A stretch of DNA of 64,000 nucleotides from Lophius americanus (lineage: Eukaryota > Chordata > Actinopteri > Lophiiformes > Lophiidae), in the NCBI GenBank assembly GCA_037951165.1, contig JBBDHG010000187.1, positions 4,178,501 through 4,242,500 of the forward strand, read 5' to 3'. Numbering within the stretch: position 1 is the stretch's first letter; each line of letters begins with the position of its first letter. The notes under the pieces are model-generated. The model was not told the DNA's origin, searched no databases, and saw only the letters and a list, made by a program, of their open reading frames with translations. This document shows, in pieces, positions 23,770 through 34,450 of this stretch. A program made the translations under genes and the position numbers.

Positions 23770-24620
23770 CCGCACCAAACCGCCTGTGCATCTCCCGGTC
23801 CATTTTCTCATCACTCCAGAACAAGACAGGAACGTACTTGAAATCCTTTACATGGGGCAGCAACTCAACCCCAACCCAAAGGGTACAGTCCATTGATTCC
23901 CGGCAGACAGTCATGGCTTCAGATTTGTAGTTGCTGATTCTGATAATGGCCGCCTCACACTGAGCTGCCAACCCATCTAGTGCAAGCAGGATGTCCCAGA
24001 CCGCTGAAGCCAACAAGAGCACATCATCTGCAAACAGCAGGGATGCGATTCTAAGCTCCCCAAAACGGTTTCACTCCTCACCTCGACTGAGCCTTGAGAT
24101 CCTGTCCATGAGTATAAAGATCAGAATCGGAGACAAGGGACAACTTTGACGGTGTCCAACATTCAATGTAAACATGTCTGCCAAGCGTATGGACACAACT
24201 CTCACTTTGGTTATATACAGACTGGATGGCCCATAGTAATGGTTCCAGTACCTCTGTAAAGTGGATGGGCAAATACCCTTGAACTCACAAGGGAACCTGC
24301 AGGAATAAGTAGTTGGTCCACTGTTTCACGACCAGGATGGAATCTGCATTGTTCCTCCTGAAACTGAGGTTCAACAATCGGATGGACTCTCTTTCCCCGG
24401 AGGGCTGAGAAGTGTGTCCCTAGCCCGCCACTCCACAGGCACCAACCCTGTCTGCCACGCGACATTTAATAACCATATCAAACATGACAACCCAACAATG
24501 TCCATAGCCTTCAGAAAATCTAATCTCATCCACCCCTGGTGCCTTGCCATTGGGCAGCCTCTTAACTACCTCAGTAACATCTGAAGGGAATGGAAGCGCC
24601 TTCCACCGCATCTTTTAACT
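23770..24620 (-). pseudogene. Rex3 reverse transcriptase remnant
   Basis: Minus-strand fragments in several frames preserve the order of a LINE RT: 'LPNGKAPGVDEI' (about 24,550), 'QEEQCRFHPGRETVDQL' (about 24,330), 'IQSVYNQSESCV' (about 24,210), 'LRIASLLFADDVLLLAS' (about 24,000-24,050; FADD catalytic box at 24023-24034) and 'DFKYVPVLFWSDEKMDREMHRR' (about 23,800). Stops and frameshifts separate the pieces. The FADD motif is intact, but the enzyme as a whole is broken. RTE-clade reverse transcriptases copy element RNA at a nicked target site; this copy cannot. Confidence 0.85.
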
Positions 24621-25224
24621 CTGCCTATATCATAGAGGGCGTGGCTTCCGGTTTCAGAAATTCCTCAAAGTGTTCTTTCCATCGTCCAACGATATCCTCA
24701 GTACGGGTCAGCAAGTCTCCTGTCTGGCTGTAGACAGCATGAGTCCTACTTTCCCATCACTAGTGATTGGACGGTTTGCCAGAACTTCTTTGGGGCAGAG
24801 TGAAAGTCCTTTTCCATTCCTTCCCCAAACTCCTCCCACACCTGGGTTTTTGCTTCGACTACAGAAAAAGCTGGGGCCCTTCTGGTCTCTCGGTACCTGT
24901 CTGCTGCTTCAGTAGACCTGTGGGCTAACCAAGTCTGAAAGGCCTCCTTCTTCAGCTTAGCTTTTCATCTGATCCCAACGCCTATCCATGCAGTTGGTGG
25001 GCCTACAGGGACCCCCCTGTAGGCTCCATGAAATTTCTTTGGGCTAGGCCCAGTTGAACCCAATGGAAAAGGGCCCGGCCGCCAGACGCTCGCCAACAAG
25101 CTCCCCTCCCAGGTCTGGCTCCAGAAGGGTGCCCTGGTCTCCCTGGTCCAGGGCAAATTCTTTCACTGTTACAATCATGCTTGACCAAACAACATGTCAT
25201 GTTATGGCACATGTAGAGTGTCTA

Positions 25225-25315
25225 AGATAGTAAATAATAATAATAATAATACATTTAATTTATAATGCACTTTACATTTGGATCAAATCTCAAAGTGCTA
25301 AAAAATTGATGAATG
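25225..25315 (-). repeat. LINE/SINE 3' tail module with (ATT)n, minus strand
   Basis: On the minus strand: 'agcactttgagatttgatccaaatgtaaagtgcattataaatt' followed by (ATT)n (plus strand ataataataata at 25229-25250). Near-identical to the tail of the nested insert at 23.7 kb, so the same family. Confidence 0.6.
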
Positions 25316-26189
25316 CCCCCAAAAAATAAAATATATGTAGAAATTAATTTTCCAAAGCTTTTTATCTTTCTTTGTTAGGATTGTTTGGTGTTTTTTTAGA
25401 GCAGCTCTCAAACTTTTCAGATAATGTACCTGTTTTTTCCCTACTAGTCAGAACAAAACCAGGCCTTGATGAAGACTTATATTACAGCCTGTGGCATCAG
25501 TGTCGGATTCATCAAAGGCCAATTTTGTTCCTGATTAATACTCACAGTGCCTGTCATTTTAAATGTTTACAATTGAGCACTAAATGAATGAACATGTTTA
25601 ATTCGTCATCGTAAGTAGTACAGAAAGTTCAGCTGAAACTTCTTTAATTTTTCTCCGTTGCTACCTTCCAACCACAATGATTTCTGTTTAAAAAGAAAAG
25701 AGAAGACATTTCTGTGAATGTATATTTATTGTTTCATACCAAGACTGGTAAAAAACATGAAAGAAATAAATACATCAGTTTGATCTTGCAGCAGATAAGT
25801 GTTATTTCTGAGCATGTAATCTACAGCAGCTCTTTGAAAGACTAGCCTATTATGTTTGATTGGAACTAACACCTTTTTCTCATCAAAGAGGGTGTGAAAC
25901 CCCACGTGTGAAACACAGACACGAAACCAGAGGACGTGCACTAATAAGCAGAGTGGTGGTTCATGTTTTCTCGCATCCGTAGGCAGCCCAGAACCAAACA
26001 CAGAGCGGTGATGTTGGCTGCAAACACTGGCTCAGCACCCACTGGTGGGCCCAATTGGCACTGAGGATTGGATCATAGAGGTTGCGGATGTGTTAGACCA
26101 GGATAATGTAACACGAGTCCATCAGTGCAAACGCCCCACGCCTTTAGAGTCCAACACAGTCCAGATTACCCAGCCCGCCTCTCACCAGG
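25316..26189. other. Unique non-coding DNA, nothing recognised
   Basis: Frames at 25372-25587 (plus) and 25726-26001 (minus) show no domain. Confidence 0.45.
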
Positions 26190-26382
26190 CCGAAAGAACC
26201 GTGGACCCGGCTCGGAGCCGGGAGCAGGCGGGAGGGTCGAGCTCTGAGTGGCACGACACACGGGCCACCACTCAGAGGGGACGACCAAACTACAGGACAG
26301 GAAGTGTTGCATGGCGGCGGCTGTTGATTTCTCTCGCTCACTATTCAAACTTCACACTTACAGTCAGCGTAATAAAATTTGA
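26190..26382 (+). promoter_or_regulatory. GC-rich ETS/YY1-like promoter candidate with short reading frame
   Basis: A CpG-richer stretch holds two perfect inverted repeats (26206-26222, arms CCCGGCTC/GAGCCGGG; 26242-26251 with 26268-26277, CTCTGAGTGG/CCACTCAGAG). It is followed by an ETS-type CAGGAAGTG (26298-26306) and a YY1-type ATGGCGGC (26311-26318). The ATG opens a frame MAAAVDFSRSLFKLHTYSQ... that stops after 23 codons (26380-26382). ETS plus YY1 with an ATGGCGGC start is a known arrangement of TATA-less vertebrate promoters. There is no convincing splice donor before the stop, so it may be a dead promoter, a pseudogene 5' end or chance. Confidence 0.25.
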
Positions 26383-26431
26383 CTTTTATTTGTTAGTTAA
26401 GAGTTAAAATTAAATAGTTAAAAAATAGTGC

Positions 26432-26745
26432 AGTAGGGCAGCGCTGCGGATAAACCCAGTTGCCTCATAAAAAGAAGGTTCCAGGTTTAAATCCACCTCT
26501 AGTCTTGGGTCCCCTCTGTGTGGAGTTTGAATGTTCTCCCCGTGTTGGCGTGGGTTCTTTCCGGGTACTCCAGCTTCCTCCCACGGTCCAAAAATATAAA
26601 TATAAGTATGTTTTGCAATACATTTGAGCTTGGGACTCTCTTGGCCGGGCCAAGAACTGATGACTCGTCCAGGGTGTTTCCCATCATCTCCTAAGCCAGC
26701 TGTGATGGGAAGCAGCCCCCTGGAATGGAATGGAATATATAAATA
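26432..26745 (+). repeat. tRNA-type SINE-like element, copy at 26.4 kb
   Basis: The head 'gggcagcgctgcgg ... gttgcctcataaaaagaagg' and 'ggttccaggtttaaatcc' resemble box A and box B of a tRNA promoter. The body 'tgtgtggagtttgaatgttctccccg', 'gtactccagcttcctcccac' and the end 'cgtccagggtgtttccc ... agctgtgatgggaagcagcc' match a widespread teleost repeat. The element is decayed. Confidence 0.65.
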
Positions 26746-28736
26746 GTTTTATAGGATGTATGCATGATCGATATTATTCAACTAACATTTAGAAAAATGC
26801 CTCGTATCACCTGCAGCACCCAAACGTACGCCATGGTTGACATTTGATTAACATTGTTTTTTTAATGAATTAATCTAGAATGGGTGTTCTGAAACCAGTG
26901 ATGGTTCTGCTTTTTTCAGTCAGCCTGGAAGCATTTCTAATCCACCTACATGTACCTCAAACCAGGCGATACTTTTTCTTAATCCTCATTGTTTGACAGA
27001 AACGTTTTGGAGATGAGAACAAATACAACCACAAGGCTTCCTTTTAAAAACACAGAGGTCCTAGTCAGGCCCATTTCCTGGAGCTACTGGCCCGAAAAAA
27101 CGACCCACGAACACAAAATGCAGCCCATCCGGAACTAAAGCAAACACCAGATTCCCATCAGGGACGTATAAACTAACGTGCGGACGTCCTCCGGGGAGCA
27201 GAAACCAGCGTATGCACATGGAAAGTATTTAACGTCTTTTCATGCCGAGTGCATTTTTTCGTCCTCGGCTACAAAGCCTGAAGGCGCTGCGTTCAGAGAA
27301 GGGCCATAAAGTCCATCAACGATCTGTGCAGCCATGGTTGTGTTTGTTTGGTTTCTCTCCCAGAATGCACAGGGCTTTGAACGCTGCTCCACCAGCGGGA
27401 GTGTGAACTGTGTTGACGGGTTAGACCAAGACAGAGCAGAGGACTGAAGCCTGAGTAAACTCATAACACTGAGTAAGACTAGCAGCTGTCATACTCGCCG
27501 TTCTAGTATGATAAAGCATTGTGATGTATTTTAGGATCTTTTTTTACTCAGAGCTTATTCAATAAAATGTTAAAGCAAGAATTTAGAACATATTTTGACA
27601 ACTGATCCCCTAAAATCCACCTAACCTTCCCAGCAAGAAACACACTGAGCTGTTGGGGCTATTTTGGTTTAAGAGAAGCTGCACTGTGTGACTGAGTGGG
27701 CGTCAAACAGGTATCCAAAAAGTCCCAAACCTGCACACCTTTTGAGGTTTGCATGCTTTAAATACTTTGAATGCTTAACCCTCGCTCACCAAGATAAAAA
27801 GAAATTATGAAAGAAAAATTTCTTTGTATATTTCATTTCTTTGGAGAAAGAAATGATTTGATATCTAAATTAAAAGTTTGGTAAAAATCAGACCTGACCA
27901 ATAACATTTTGTAAAGAAATGTATCAATTTGTAATCCCACCATAATTGAGCAGGACATTAATTAAAGGGTTAAATTCTGAATCATCTTTCTCTTTGTTTA
28001 TGAACCAAATATGTTTTAGAGCTTAGAGCTTATATTATTGTTAGAAATGCGTGTATTTCTGCGATCTGTGAATCTCAGAATACCACGATCTCAGGTGAAA
28101 ACTCTCAAATTTCCTCACAATCTCAGCTGCTCAGTGATGTAAAGTAAATCTGCGAGGGGAAAAGGACCGGAGGCCTGGTTTCACACTCATGCATGTATCT
28201 TCTGGGAAACGTTCTGAAGCAGCACCGTGCATTTCCCTTCAGTCATGTGACCGGCTCTGCTCAGGGATCTCCTGACGGTCATGTGACACGCTGACAGCTC
28301 TCTCTCGCTCTCTTTCTCCATCACCTCCCTTTCTTCATCACCACTGACGATATCTGATTTAACGCTGCTGCAGCCCGCTGCGTCCTCAAAGTACTAACCA
28401 TGTCTCATGGGGTAAAATCCCATCTGTCCTCCCTCTTCATCCCTCTCCCTCCTTCGCCTCTTTAGGAACTTAATCCACCGTCCGTCCCTGCTGACTCTTT
28501 GAATTATTCAGAGGGGCGCTGCTGCTCGCCACAAAAAGCCATCTCTGACCGTCAGACAGAAAAAAGAAAATCACAGATAGACAGCATGATGGAGGAGTGG
28601 ACGGGAGGGAGTGGGAGTGTGATAGAGTGATGGCAGCAGATGTCTGACTGGGAGCTTCCCAGGAAACCCCATACTCATCTTCCTCATCCTCCTCTTCCTC
28701 CTCTCTGGCAGCCCTAATCGCATAACCCCAGCATAA
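26746..28736. other. Unique non-coding DNA, nothing recognised
   Basis: No supported gene or repeat. The frame at 27240-27464 (minus) is a moderately GC-rich chance frame. Pyrimidine-rich stretches lie at 28300-28480 and 28670-28710. Confidence 0.45.
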
Positions 28737-28889
28737 CTAGCTGTCACGGCGGGTCAACTGGAAATAGCCGTCATTCCTGGCGGTGAGCTTGACCTGATAG
28801 AGAAACCGGCAGGGCGAATGCTGTTAAGAGGATCGCGTGTCCTCGGCAGCCATCGTGACGCGGCAGATCTGCTCGCAACCTCGCGCTGA
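28737..28889 (+). other. CpG-dense open frame of unknown identity
   Basis: A 50-codon plus-strand frame between a TAA (28734) and a TGA (28887). It contains the residues 'VIPGGELDLIEKPAGRMLL', a composition unlike the low-complexity chance frames elsewhere. The DNA from 28745 to 28970 carries about 22 CpG in 225 bp, far above its surroundings. It has no ATG near the start; the only ATG is internal, at 28818. It could be an exon fragment, foreign DNA, or the edge of a CpG island. The overlapping minus frame (28754-29011) is an alternative. I do not recognise the sequence. Confidence 0.2.
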
Positions 28890-29027
28890 ACTGAGCGTCG
28901 TGTCATGTCAGCGTTACTGGGGTCTGGAACGGACAAAGAAATGGTTTGTTTATGTGACGTGTGCGCGCTTGCTTTTTTTTGCTTAAAGTTAAAGGATGAG
29001 TTTGAAACCACTCTCCTTAAAACCTTA

Positions 29028-29150
29028 AAACTACCGGTCTAATATTGGTTGGGTCCCATTTTTTATGCCAAAACAGTTCTCTTTTTAGGAGTTTGCACCA
29101 CAGTAGATCATCTGTGGAACCGAACAACGCAGGAGACACTCCGGCGTGTT
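29028..29150. mobile_element. Probable Tc1-like terminal-region fragment
   Basis: 'accggtctaatattgg', 'gggtccca' and 'tgccaaaacag' resemble the left sub-terminal part of the Tc1-like family, also seen at 41.84 kb ('taatattgtgtatgtcccc ... tgccaaaacagc'). Similarity fades after about 70 bp and no terminus is present. Confidence 0.3.
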
Positions 29151-30198
29151 TCAGAGGGATGGCAGGGTTTATTACAATCTACCAGATGCAGGAAATAAAA
29201 ACGATGATACTCAGGTTCTATTCTAGACCAATAATATCTATATTTCATTAAACTCTTAATCAGATCTCAATACAGAACTTAAAGTATCAAAGTTTAAGTC
29301 TAGAGATCCTGTTGAGGGGTTGCGTAAAAGAGGACTGGAAGGGATGTCATACGTTATCATGGCTTCAGAAGAGCCGTTCTCACACAGGACCAGCCGCGGA
29401 CATCTGGATCCAAACAGAGGCTTAGGAATTATTAGGGGGAATATAAATGATGGTTGGGAATCTTTATTCTATCGAGGTGTTGAATCCTAAACCATGAAAT
29501 ATCCTGCAGGTGTTCTTCCCGATCTCTTCTTCTATCCCTTCTTGAACCAGGTCCGTGAAGTTGAGGATTTCTGACATCTACAGTTGAGTACTGACTCCAG
29601 CCTTTGGCTCTGAAAGACCAAACAATATTTTTACTTTTACTACGTCAGTTTGTGTGGTATTCTGTGTTTCATGGAAAACCCTGATGATGATTGTCATGCA
29701 AACATTGAAACGGCTGAAGAAAAACCCCTCCTCATCGCTGAGCGGAGCCCCACTAAACACAGGAGAGCTTAAGTACAATGGTGATGTAATGTCAGGAACT
29801 CCAGGCTGAGGAACTCCTGACCTTTCATGTGCACTTTCTGTCACTCAGACATCAGTGCTTCACCCTGAAACGTGGGGCGCTGGGGGAATACAGAGTTTAT
29901 TACCGTATTGATCTGTTCATGCCAGAGGGGAGCGAAAGAAGAATTAAAAAAGAGGAAGGTAGAGCAAAAAAAGAATAAGAGAGAATGTGGCTGCGGAGAC
30001 CAGCGAGCCATGACATGAGTGGAGGTTTAGATGTTGAAATGAAAAAGATTGTAGTAAATACATCAGCGGGGAAAGTCGCGAGGAGGCAAAGTAATCTATA
30101 AATGATTACTCAAGTTAAGAGAGTGATTTAGAGTGATACAGGTGAATGAGACGGTGTGTGAGCAGACTCTTTCTGTTTAATCTTTAAACCAATGTCTC
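29151..30198. other. Unique non-coding DNA, nothing recognised
   Basis: The minus frame at 29578-29844 has no domain; no repeat recognised. Confidence 0.45.
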
Positions 30199-30229
<31 letters not shown>

Positions 30230-30242
30230 GTGTGTGTGTGTG

Positions 30243-30285
<43 letters not shown>

Positions 30286-30288
30286 GTG
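30199..30288. repeat. (TG)n microsatellite with periodic C
   Basis: About 90 bp of TG with C substitutions at 30225, 30249 and 30281. Long frames on both strands (30128-30508 and 30192-30476) are translations of the array. Confidence 0.97.
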
Positions 30289-30390
30289 ACATAGACCATG
30301 CAGAGTCAGTCAGTCTGTCGTCAGGCTGTGGGGGATTCCTGTTTAGTCCTACACTGAATGTCTGGGGGCTCACTACAGGGACAGAGCAGT

Positions 30391-30413
30391 GGGGGTGGGG
30401 GTGGGGGTGGGGG
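30391..30413 (+). other. G-quadruplex motif, four G5 runs
   Basis: Four runs of five G separated by single T (GGGGGT x3 + GGGGG), just past the TG array. Single-base loops with long G tracts are the most stable class of quadruplex motif. Confidence 0.8.
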
Positions 30414-33193
30414 CGGAGTGTCATGGGGGCACAAACAGCTGCCCTCGATGATGTGTCCAATTTCTCTTGTTTATAGTTCATGTCGCCGGTTCTTTTCTCC
30501 TCTCTCATCCAGCCTCTCTAGTTAATGGAAACACATAAACCAAAAACCTGAGCTCCCCCAAATATGAGTAAACTACACTCAACGTGTTATTTCACTGCTA
30601 TCGCCACATTACCCAAACAGCGAGGGGTATTTATTAATTCCTCGCATCTTTACAACGTGCAATGTTTACAGAATAATTAAATATCAGCATGATATCAGAC
30701 TCTACATTTCTAAACTCTCTGTTTGTGTATCGGATTATTCCCGTGTGTCCCATTTCTGACTTTGCGCTCACAACACATGAGGTAATCTCACAAGTTGTGC
30801 AAGTTTCTGCTCATATTAATGAGTTTTCCAAAAATTCATTCCAATGATGCTCCGACCTCCCACAGAAAACCAAAGAGAAGTAATTAGCAGGCCAAGATTG
30901 ACGGGCTACTGTCATCTATTTGTTTGCAGACTATATAGAAAAAGTGGCTTATTTACGTTAAAATACCGGCAGCTTGGGTCCCCATGTTCAAGACATGACC
31001 ATAAATGACCATGAAAAAAAATATCATGTCAACCGGTTTATGGTTTAAGGACAACACAAAAAAAAAAAAAAAACAGTAAATTACAGTAAATTCAGATTTT
31101 TTTTATTTTACCATGACATCAACATTGTTTCAAAAACATTCATTCATTCATTCATCATTTCAGCATCTTGTTGCTGTAGAAACAATAATGTGCTCTTGGT
31201 AAATGATTAGACGTTTTTTTATACTGTAAATTTAAATGTACAAACCAGCAGAATCGGTCATTTAGACAGAAAAAGACTTTTACACTAATGACTTGCTGAT
31301 GACTTACGGGTTTATCCCATTTATTTTTATATTCAAAGTAAAATTCCCCATTTTCCATAATTTCTGAATATCAATAATGAAGTCATTTACTGTTTTTTAA
31401 GTTAATATAATTCACTGTATTTACTATGGTGTATACTGTTTAAGTGAATAACTGAATGTTATTGTCTTTTACTGTTGACAGATTTTTGCCGTATCTCTGC
31501 TGACAATTGTTTCAGAGAATAAAATAAGTGGCAAGACTCTTAAAGACATAAAGTCAGAAAAAAATACTCAATGCATTAGATTTTTATAATCTGCCACTGC
31601 ATCAACAACCTAACCTGAGGTTGAACCCCAGAGGTCAAAGGTTACAAGTAGGGGTGTGAGGCCCTCTCTCTTATATAATCTGATATGGATATACACACAG
31701 CGCACAATGTAATAGAAATATATCTCATATATTATCAGATATTTTACTGTTTTTAACTCCCCAAAGAAGTTATGTTTTCACTCCTGTGCGTTTGTATTAG
31801 CCCAAAAGTTTACTGATTATTTTACCCAGAGGTTGGATTCGGCGTATCCTACAAGTGATTACATTTTAGTAAGTGTTTCACAGCCTTTAAAATAGAATAA
31901 TTAGCCTTTTGGAGTAGTGACGTCACATTTCAGCTATAGCTCCCTTTCTTCCTTTGATTCCTTCCATGTTTTTTGGGGTTGGAGCTGGGGACTCAGTGGG
32001 CTGAACAGAGAGGCTGAAGTGTAAGGCCTTGGAGACGAGTGCCTACGGAGTATTTGAGAGATACTGACAGTTTATTGGAGTTGTTGGTTTATTTAGAGGC
32101 TGGCAATAACTCAGACATCGATGGAGAAATCTGCAGGAATTTTTCTTCAACCTGGGTTACAGTTTGGCCTAAGGGGAAGTTTGCACTCTCTGTGCACTTT
32201 TTCTAGTTTGTAATAAATGTGAATTTCCCTACAAACAGCAGATCTTCACTCCCTGCCTTTATGTTTACACCCAGAGGAAACTTTCTTAACTGGCAGTGGC
32301 TTTTCTGATGCCACCAATATATTTTATTTTATAATACTTTAAGACAATATTAAGTATTTTGCCAACCGCTCATGCAATGTAAAATAGACAGGCAGTTTTT
32401 CCACATTTACTCTACATAGCAGATTTCACAGTCTGTGTATTTATATTTCAACATCGGTTCAACTGGGACACAATTTGAACTCCCCCCAATAATGGATTTG
32501 TAAACTGGGTTCAAATGATGTGGAAAGCAGACTGCAACCACCCCAACCTTTGCTATTTTTCAGCCACATCCTTCAGCCATCGCTTTGTTCCTGCATGCAA
32601 ACATCTGTTTTTCATATTCATCTGTTCTTTATCTCCCCCGCAGATGCGTTGACCTCCACCAACACGCCAACCCTTCCTACATTGATCTCTGCCTTCCTCC
32701 GTCTGAAGCTGGAATCTCAGATGCACATGTTATGTGTCTGCAGTCCTCATGACCTCGCAGGACCGCAGAAAGGTCAGAAGTGAGGCGGCTACCCCTTCTC
32801 TTCACAACCCGACACTCCAGAAACATGACAACTGAAACCAGAGTGTGTGCCAGCGCACATCCATATGTGTGTGTTCACGCGTGCAATGTGACACTCTGAA
32901 TAAATAAACTAGGGTATGTTCAGTGAAGAAATTGTTTATTTAAAATGAGGGCCCGACTGGCGTGTGAGAATGTGTGTGAAATGTGTGCGTGTGAAATGTG
33001 TGTGAAATGAGCGAATGACCAGATAAACAAACTGTAAAATGAGTGACAATGTGACAGGAGCAGGTTGTTCTTTGGTTACGTTAAGATGCTAACTTCTTTG
33101 CAATGCGGTTAATACTGAGTGTTGGTATGTTTCTGTTAATCCGTCCGTTTGACAAATACACACATTCACACAGAAAGAGAGAAGTTCCAAACA
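30414..33193. other. Unique DNA; CRE palindrome and CATT run
   Basis: Features seen: an A15 run (31059-31073), repeated 'acagtaaattacagtaaatt' (31074 on), a CATT tetranucleotide run (31139-31153), and a perfect CRE palindrome TGACGTCA (31918-31925). The 'acagtaaat' repeats resemble a fish MITE but no terminal repeats were traced. No coding exon could be supported, including at the frame 32520-32783. Confidence 0.4.
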
Positions 33194-33215
33194 TACACAC
33201 ACACACACACACACA
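33194..33215. repeat. (AC)n microsatellite
   Basis: Uninterrupted AC array of about 11 units. Confidence 0.95.
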
Positions 33216-33380
33216 AAGAAGCACTGCTGTCAATCTCAGTTTAGAGAGTGGCAGGAAACAGACAAGCTATTCTGTGCCCTGGCACAAGTCCCTAAAACTG
33301 TGGCCTGGCTTCTGCAGAGAGAGCCCTGTGTGTCACACGCTACAGACACAGGCGACCCTCTGTCACACGCAAATGAATGA

Positions 33381-33410
33381 CCTCTCTCTCTCTCTCTCTC
33401 TCTCTATCTC
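33381..33410. repeat. (CT)n microsatellite
   Basis: CT array with one A interruption near 33406. Confidence 0.95.
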
Positions 33411-33667
33411 GCTCTTTCCCTCTCTCTTGTGGATTTTCATTTGTTTCTGCCTCAGACCCAGCGTTCACATCTGCATGCAGGCACATATGCACAGCACTCA
33501 ATCACACCCGTTGGACAGAAATATGCAGGGAAGCCATTCTTCAATTAAACAATGGGAGCGGTCCAATCCCACACTGACAGGCTGCCTGCTCTGAGAAAAC
33601 CATCACCTTGACCTCTTCACCCTGACTCTGTCTCATTGTGTAAGCAATACAAATGATATAAATAATA

Positions 33668-34128
33668 AACTAGGCCTACGCCCCCCCCAATCCCCTACGT
33701 TGTACAAGCAATCCCCCTGATTGAAATCCTCTGGTTAAACCTGAACTTATATCCAACATTCATACAGCTCCCCTTAGCAACTAAAATATGAACTGTTAAA
33801 GTAAAATATGATGTATACAAGATAGATCTCCTCAAGTTGATTCATAAGAACCATATTTGGACAAAATCAGACCAATGACTTATAGACTGGTAAGTTTTGG
33901 AGACAAATCTCCCTCTATTGTCAATTATATACAAATGAATGTTCCACAAATCACTTCAGTTCTTCCTCAAAATAAGATCTATGTGGGTATAAAATTTGAA
34001 AATGATCCATGAAACGGTTTTGTGTTATCGCTCTAACACCGAGGACCTACAACGCACCATGGTGACAGCGATGAAGACTCCATCATATCCCCAACTTTTC
34101 GGGGACTTAATTTATAATTGCAACGATT
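33668..34128 (+). repeat. Dispersed repeat family B, copy 6 (near full length)
   Basis: Starts 'aactaggcctacgcccccccc' and ends 'catatccccaacttttcgggg'. All internal blocks of copy 1 are present in order, so this and 9.25 kb give the best view of the family. The final block CCCCAACTTTTCGGGG is nearly self-complementary at its edges. It lies about 8 bp before a SINE-like copy. Confidence 0.65.
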
Positions 34129-34135
34129 GTCATTA

Positions 34136-34450
34136 AAGCAGCGTGGCATAATATCACTGCTGACCTACAGCAAGAAGGTTCCGGGTTAATTCCAACTAGC
34201 AATCCGGGCCTTTCTGTGTGGAGATGCATGTTCTCCCACTCTTTTCAGTTTCTCGTTGCGTTCTGCAGATTCCTACCACAGTCCAAAGACATGAAATATA
34301 GATGAATAGGCGACTCTCTTAATTGGCCATAGATGTGAAAGTGAACGTTTATCTCTTTGTGATGGCCCTGTAATGAACTGGTTAATTGTCCAAAGTCACC
34401 CCTGCCTCCCACTCAGGCCCCACGTGAATCTGAACAGGATAGGTGGCTCC
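34136..34450 (+). repeat. tRNA-type SINE-like element, copy at 34.1 kb
   Basis: Same family as 26.43-26.75 kb: 'agcgtggcataatatcactgctgacc', 'acagcaagaaggttccgggtt', 'tttctgtgtggagatgcatgttctccc', 'ctaccacagtccaaagacatg', 'gcgactctcttaattggcc' and 'ggataggtggctccag'. Decayed head. Confidence 0.65.

Larger units (their letters stand above)
23155..25165 (-). mobile_element. Rex3-type (RTE clade) non-LTR retrotransposon, decayed
   Basis: The 3' region lies at the left ('gtccatttcttacgcttatccgg') and the element extends rightward toward its 5' end on the minus strand. Family blocks seen on the plus strand: 'tccagctcatcctggggtatcccgagg', 'aggagcagcagctctactcc', 'cagagctcatgaccataagtgagg', 'cgcctgtgcatctcccgg' and 'caggtctggctccagaagg'. 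Two stretches (24129-24150 and about 24441-24460) closely resemble the regions commonly used to amplify Rex3. The copy has many substitutions and frameshifts and is split by an insertion at 23601-23760. The 5' endonuclease domain is not evident. Confidence 0.85.

Noticed and set aside
26206..26222. Rho-independent terminator-like palindrome
   Set aside because: The window is eukaryotic and there is no U tract; more likely part of a GC-rich promoter-like patch.
31918..31925. Full CRE site TGACGTCA as a promoter call
   Set aside because: An isolated 8-bp match with no linked promoter elements; noted only within the interval description.
33103..33594. 163-codon plus-strand frame
   Set aside because: It contains translated CA and CT microsatellites and no conserved segment.
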